Assembly: GCA_007125455.1 (NCBI GenBank)
Contig: SLDE01000017.1
Location: 1 to 10,157, forward strand
Length of the DNA: 10,157 nucleotides
Direction of reading: 5' to 3'
DNA from: Ectothiorhodospiraceae bacterium
GTDB lineage: Bacteria > Pseudomonadota > Gammaproteobacteria > Thiohalomonadales > Thiohalomonadaceae
Part shown: one piece after another, positions 8,047 to 10,157 of the stretch
Layout: every line of letters starts with the position of its first letter
How positions within the stretch are numbered: position 1 is the first letter of the stretch
Program-made: the position numbers and the translations under genes
Notes under the pieces: model-generated
What the model was told of the DNA's origin: nothing
What the model saw: the letters and a program-made list of their open reading frames with translations, nothing else
Databases searched by the model: none

Positions 8047-8946
8047 ATGTTCAAGCGCTTTCTGGAAGGACTGGTTTTTGGGGCCGGTTTCTCGCTGGCC
8101 TTTGTGGCCATCATCGCGGCCGTGTTCTGGTACACCGCCAATCGGCAATTCTCGTTCTCAACCGGGACATCGGCCTATCCAATCCATTCCCCCGAGATCA
8201 CCACCCTGGACAGCCTTCCGCCACTACAAGAGACACGGGGCTTTCTGGGAAGCACCGGGATCTATAGCGGAAACTTCAGCGGCAGAAATCAGCTTCTGGC
8301 GGCCGGGCCGGGTGAGATCGTCGGCCAGGCACACGCCAATGGCGAGCCGGTGGCCGGTCTGCGGCTGCGTCTGGCGCTGAACAACAGCGCCATGAGCCAG
8401 TGGGCCGTCACCGATCAGCAGGGTTTCTACCGCATCAGCGTACCCTATGGCAGCTATAGCCTGACCGGCTTTGAGCTGGATGGCCAAAGTGCCAACCAGG
8501 TGCTGCCCAACAAGATCCATCGGCCACAGAATTACCCGTATTTCAGCGATGAAACCATTGAGGTCAGCAGCGACAACACGGGCACCGGGATCGCCTTCCA
8601 CTTTGTTGACCCGGTGATCAAAAAGCCGGGTAAAAAGCATTATGCGCCGGACGAAGCGATCACCCTGATGTGGCAGGCCTATCCCGGTGCAGCAGAATAT
8701 GAGCTGCGTCTGTACCAAAAAGAAGACCGGGACAGTTGGCAGCGTAGCTTGGTATTGGAGTGGCATGACCGAATCACCGTGTTCGAACCGCAAATCAACC
8801 TGGCCGAGTCAGGGATCACACTCGAACCCGGCAAATACTACAGCTACGAGATCTACGCCAGGGATCAGGAACACCGGCTGATAACGGCGACCGAGGAGAA
8901 ACACCGGGGCTACGATTTTGCAATAGGCCTGCCGTTGGGAGAGTGA
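8047..8946 (+). CDS. Membrane-anchored protein with carboxypeptidase-regulatory-like domain, function unknown
   Basis: I do not recognise this 299-residue protein as a named family. Residues 8-29 (GLVFGAGFSLAFVAIIAAVF, then WY) form one hydrophobic segment near the N-terminus, either an inner-membrane anchor or an uncleaved signal. There is no lipobox cysteine. A low-complexity linker follows (about 33-85). Residues 88-142 read like a carboxypeptidase regulatory-like / CNA-B type beta-sandwich: GEIVGQAHANGEPVAGLRLR, then VTDQQGFYRISVPYGSYSLT, with the usual D..G.Y....PYG.Y pattern. Residues about 196-280 (MWQAYPGAAEYELRLYQK, then LEPGKYYSYEIYARD) resemble a fibronectin type III-like fold. No catalytic motif is visible, so a binding or structural role at the envelope is the simplest inference. 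The ATG at 8047 has GAGGGAG at 8035-8041 with good spacing. It is a single-gene unit: divergent from the deaminase and followed by the accessory strip. Confidence 0.8.
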   Translation: MFKRFLEGLVFGAGFSLAFVAIIAAVFWYTANRQFSFSTGTSAYPIHSPEITTLDSLPPLQETRGFLGSTGIYSGNFSGRNQLLAAGPGEIVGQAHANGEPVAGLRLRLALNNSAMSQWAVTDQQGFYRISVPYGSYSLTGFELDGQSANQVLPNKIHRPQNYPYFSDETIEVSSDNTGTGIAFHFVDPVIKKPGKKHYAPDEAITLMWQAYPGAAEYELRLYQKEDRDSWQRSLVLEWHDRITVFEPQINLAESGITLEPGKYYSYEIYARDQEHRLITATEEKHRGYDFAIGLPLGE

Positions 8947-8989
8947 ACCATCCGGGTGTCTGTCCAGGATCAGGTAGGCCGCGTTCCCC

Positions 8990-9054
8990 ATGAGCCGAAT
9001 AATTGCTATATTCGGCTCATAATATGATTCGAATAGTTGGGGTAATCGGCTCAT
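8990..9054. promoter_or_regulatory. Three-copy 12-bp operator-like motif upstream of the Fic gene remnant
   Basis: ATGAGCCGAATA at 8990-9001 and its exact reverse complement TATTCGGCTCAT at 9009-9020 form a perfect 12-bp inverted repeat with a 7-base spacer. A third copy, TAATCGGCTCAT at 9043-9054, differs from the second at one position and runs into the ATG of the Fic remnant at 9053. The stretch between copies is AT-rich and holds TATGAT (9023-9028), a possible -10. The arrangement suggests binding of a dimeric regulator that would block both transcription and access to the start region. The regulator is not identifiable here. Autoregulation by the Fic protein or a lost partner is inference. 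A hairpin function in RNA is an alternative for the inverted pair. Confidence 0.55.
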
Positions 9055-9411
9055 GTATATCTGGCAACATCCGGACTGGCCCCATTTCACCTGGCAGGCG
9101 GCAACCCTTGAAGCGCGCGTGAAGTCCCTGGGTCAGTTGCAGGCACGCCTGCTTGGCAAGATGGCGAGTCTGCCGGTCGAGGTGGATCGGGATGCGCAGA
9201 TGGATGCACTGATCCAGAACGCCATTCGCACCAGCGAGATTGAGGGCGAACACCTGGATGTCGAGTCGGTGCGTTCCTCGGTCGCCCGTCGGCTGGGCCT
9301 GTTGCGTGCCGGACAAGTCCACCGCAAGAGGTCTACGAAGCGATCCAGCAGGGTACGAGGAACGAATGAGCAAACGGGGCTTCTACCGCACGGAAGGCTG
9401 CAAGACAGAGA

Positions 9412-9439
9412 TTGCCCAGCCGACAATTCGGGATACAAT
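9412..9439 (+). promoter_or_regulatory. Candidate sigma70-type promoter for the SAP-module ORF
   Basis: TTGCCC at 9412-9417 and TACAAT at 9434-9439 are separated by 16 bases. A start of transcription near 9446 would leave about 33 nt of leader before the ATG at 9479. This is the best-matching -35/-10 pair I found in the window. It probably was the promoter of the restriction-modification operon before the operon collapsed. Confidence 0.5.
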
Positions 9440-9442
9440 AAG

Positions 9443-9457
9443 CCAGCGACACGCTGG
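9443..9457. repeat. Small perfect palindrome at the predicted transcription start
   Basis: CCAGCG (9443-9448) and CGCTGG (9452-9457) are exact reverse complements around ACA. The site lies 3 bases after the candidate -10 and covers the expected start of transcription. That position suits an operator for a repressor or controller protein; no such protein is encoded in the window. A short leader hairpin is the other reading. Confidence 0.4.
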
Positions 9458-9478
9458 TAACCAAGATTTCAATAACTT

Positions 9479-9856
9479 ATGTCCATCACCCGCAGACAGA
9501 TTTTCGAAAATCTCACCCTCGCCCGTACTCGTGATCTGCTAACTACCCTCGGCATCGACAGCATGACCGACCTCAACAAGGCCGACCTCATCGACAAGCT
9601 CAGCCGCAAGAGCAGCCTCAAGCCGGAAATGGTGCTCAACGAATTCAAGCGCGACGAGCTCAAGGCCCTGTGCGAAGCGCAGGGGCTGGACAGCAGCGGG
9701 CGCGAGAAGCCGTTGCTGATCGATCGCCTGCTGGGCAAAGATGAGCAAATGCCCCACCATGTGGCCGAAAAGCTCGCCACCTATCAGCAAACAGACTTGA
9801 TGTGCTTCATGCAGAAACTAGGCGACTTGAAAGTATATACCGAAAGAAGCTGGTAG
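9479..9856 (+). pseudogene. N-terminal fragment with two SAP-like modules, probably from a large restriction-modification protein
   Basis: The 125-codon ORF starts with MSITRRQIFENLTLARTRDL. Residues about 13-44 and 53-86 look like two successive SAP-like helix-extended-helix modules. The second is the clearer (FKRDELKALCEAQGLDSSG, then REKPLLIDRLLG). SAP modules bind DNA. I recall such tandem modules at the start of large DNA-modifying or helicase proteins, but cannot name the family from the sequence. After about residue 100 the frame carries unrelated sequence (TDLMCFMQKLGDLKVYTERS), which is the HsdS C-terminus read out of frame, so the natural protein was longer. Its place behind a promoter and before HsdS suggests the 5' gene of a type I restriction-modification operon, perhaps the methylase subunit. 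No Shine-Dalgarno sequence is obvious before the ATG. An independent small SAP protein is possible but less likely given the fusion. Confidence 0.55.
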
Positions 9857-9915
9857 AGCTTGCGGAACTAAAGCAATCCATCCTCCAAAAGGCCTTCGCC
9901 GGAGAGTTGCATTGA
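9784..9915 (+). pseudogene. hsdS: C-terminal remnant of type I restriction specificity subunit HsdS
   Basis: Read in the frame starting at 9784, the sequence gives NRLDVLHAETRRLESIYRKK followed by LVELAELKQSILQKAFAGEL, then H and a stop at 9913-9915. The closing LKQSILQKAFAGEL and the preceding coiled coil are the hallmark end of HsdS, which determines the target of type I restriction-modification complexes. Both target-recognition domains are gone: about 44 codons remain of a protein normally near 400-450 residues. The frame has a stop (9742-9744) and no start, and it overlaps the end of the SAP-module ORF in another frame. The deletion junction thus lies near 9775-9795. No HsdR or complete HsdM is present in the window. 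Confidence 0.85.
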
Positions 9916-9923
9916 ATTTTGCC

Positions 9924-9996
9924 GTAGGATGGGCAAAGCAGCGCGTGCCCATCATTCGGGTTGGCTGATGGGCACACTGCGTTTTGCCCACCCTAC
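9924..9996. repeat. Long imperfect palindrome, dispersed intergenic-repeat type
   Basis: The left arm 9924-9954 (GTAGGATGGGCAAAGCAGCG, then CGTGCCCATCA) pairs with the right arm 9966-9996 at 25 of 31 positions, around an 11-base spacer. Mismatches cluster in the middle of the arm. From memory, GTAGGRTGGGCAAA...TGCCCATCA palindromes of this kind occur in many intergenic sites in gammaproteobacteria. This one begins 8 bases after the HsdS stop. There is no U-rich tract after it, so it is not a typical terminator, though it could stabilise or end RNA. It has no coding capacity for transposition. Confidence 0.75.
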
Positions 9997-10085
9997 GATC
10001 CTCTTTCACGGTCGGGGAGGTGGCCGCGCGCCATGGCCGTCAGCCCTGACGAGCGACGCACGGAGCATCGATCCAGGCGCCGAGG

Positions 10086-10157
10086 TTAGAACCAGGTTTC
10101 CGGAATGACCAGGATGTCGCCCGGCAGCATCTGGACGTTGGCGCTGATGTCGCCGCG
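10086..10157 (-). CDS. C-terminus of a polysaccharide export outer-membrane protein (Wza/EpsD-like), cut by window edge
   Basis: Only the last 24 codons are visible: RGDISANVQMLPGDILVIPE, then TWF and a TAA stop at 10086-10088 (minus strand). The ending GDI.ANV.M.PGD.L.IPE.WF is one I associate with the polysaccharide export proteins of XrtA/PEP-CTERM exopolysaccharide clusters, which form the outer-membrane exit channel. The PGD.L.IP element is the usual final strand of Wza-type SLBB domains. The rest lies beyond the right edge, so domain order cannot be checked. The gene reads toward the accessory strip, with about 90 bp and the palindrome between them. Confidence 0.7.
   Translation of the reverse strand, partial: RGDISANVQMLPGDILVIPETWF

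Larger units (their letters stand above)
9053..9460 (+). pseudogene. Truncated Fic-family protein: DUF4172 N-terminal domain only
   Basis: Intact relatives of this family have an N-terminal DUF4172 helical domain followed by a Fic domain that AMPylates targets through an HPFxxGNGR motif. Here residues 1-83 fit the DUF4172 start well (MYIWQHPDWPHFTW, then VRSSVARRLGL). They include TSEIEGE, which satisfies the class II inhibitory-helix pattern [ST]xxxE[GN] at T60-E64-G65. From about 9302 the similarity stops abruptly. The reading frame continues for 52 residues of basic, non-Fic sequence to a stop at 9458-9460, and no HPFxxGNGR appears downstream. Normal family members run to roughly 350-380 residues. 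The start codon has only a weak GGGG-type ribosome binding site at 9038-9042. It is therefore a deletion remnant. It could still make a short protein carrying the inhibitory helix, but without the catalytic half this would have nothing to inhibit in cis. Confidence 0.8.

Noticed and set aside
9366..9542. Short plus-strand ORF beginning MSKRGFYRTEG
   Set aside because: Its second half overlaps the SAP-module start in another frame and it crosses the promoter region, so it is unlikely to be a full gene. Only its start overlap is noted as a finding.
9818..10009. Minus-strand 63-residue open frame across the palindrome
   Set aside because: It is read through the inverted repeat and the HsdS tail in antisense, with no support as a gene.
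10039..10050. Short hairpin GTCAG-CC-CTGAC as a terminator for the export-protein gene
   Set aside because: The stem is only 5 bp with a 2-base loop and no following T-tract on either strand.
1..10157. CRISPR array, tRNA, rRNA or intact insertion sequence
   Set aside because: No regularly spaced repeats, tRNA cloverleaf ends, rRNA stretches or transposase motifs were seen on reading both strands. A covariance-model scan was not possible here.

Overview
This GC-rich window looks like chromosomal DNA of a gammaproteobacterium. The reasons are a TamA-TamB outer-membrane assembly pair, a MoxR-DUF58 operon, and at the right edge the C-terminus of an exopolysaccharide export protein of the kind found in exosortase (XrtA/PEP-CTERM) loci. 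A Chromatiales-like or related sulfur-oxidising lineage would fit, but that is a weak guess. There are two parts: an ordinary core block (1-8946) and a short accessory strip of broken defence-type genes (about 8990-9996).

Core block. On the minus strand, tamA (5451 to 3700) is followed by tamB (3703 to the window edge) with an ATGA overlap. TamA is the Omp85-family barrel and TamB the long periplasmic-spanning partner. Diverging from tamA is a two-gene plus-strand operon: a MoxR-type AAA+ ATPase (5596-6510) and a DUF58 protein (6510-7445), with overlapping stop and start. The DUF3488/transglutaminase gene that often follows this pair is absent. Instead a convergent gene (7896 to 7459) encodes a cytosine deaminase of the small zinc-dependent yeast Fcy1 type, not the CodA type. 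A divergent plus-strand gene (8047-8946) encodes a membrane-anchored protein with a carboxypeptidase-regulatory-like beta-sandwich and a possible Fn3-like domain, of unknown function.

Accessory strip. At 8990-9054 three copies of a 12-bp motif (two as a perfect inverted repeat, one overlapping a start codon) precede a Fic-family gene. That gene keeps its N-terminal DUF4172 domain and its inhibitory-helix motif but lost the catalytic Fic domain. A recognisable promoter with a small palindrome then precedes a gene start encoding two SAP-like helical modules. This fragment runs out of frame into the unmistakable C-terminus of a type I restriction specificity subunit (HsdS), ending at 9915. The strip looks like the collapsed remains of a type I restriction-modification/Fic island. 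A 73-bp imperfect palindrome (9924-9996) lies directly after it.

Right edge. The last 72 bases hold the minus-strand C-terminus of a polysaccharide export protein, probably the end of an exopolysaccharide cluster continuing outside the window. No tRNA, rRNA, CRISPR array, transposase or intact insertion sequence was seen.
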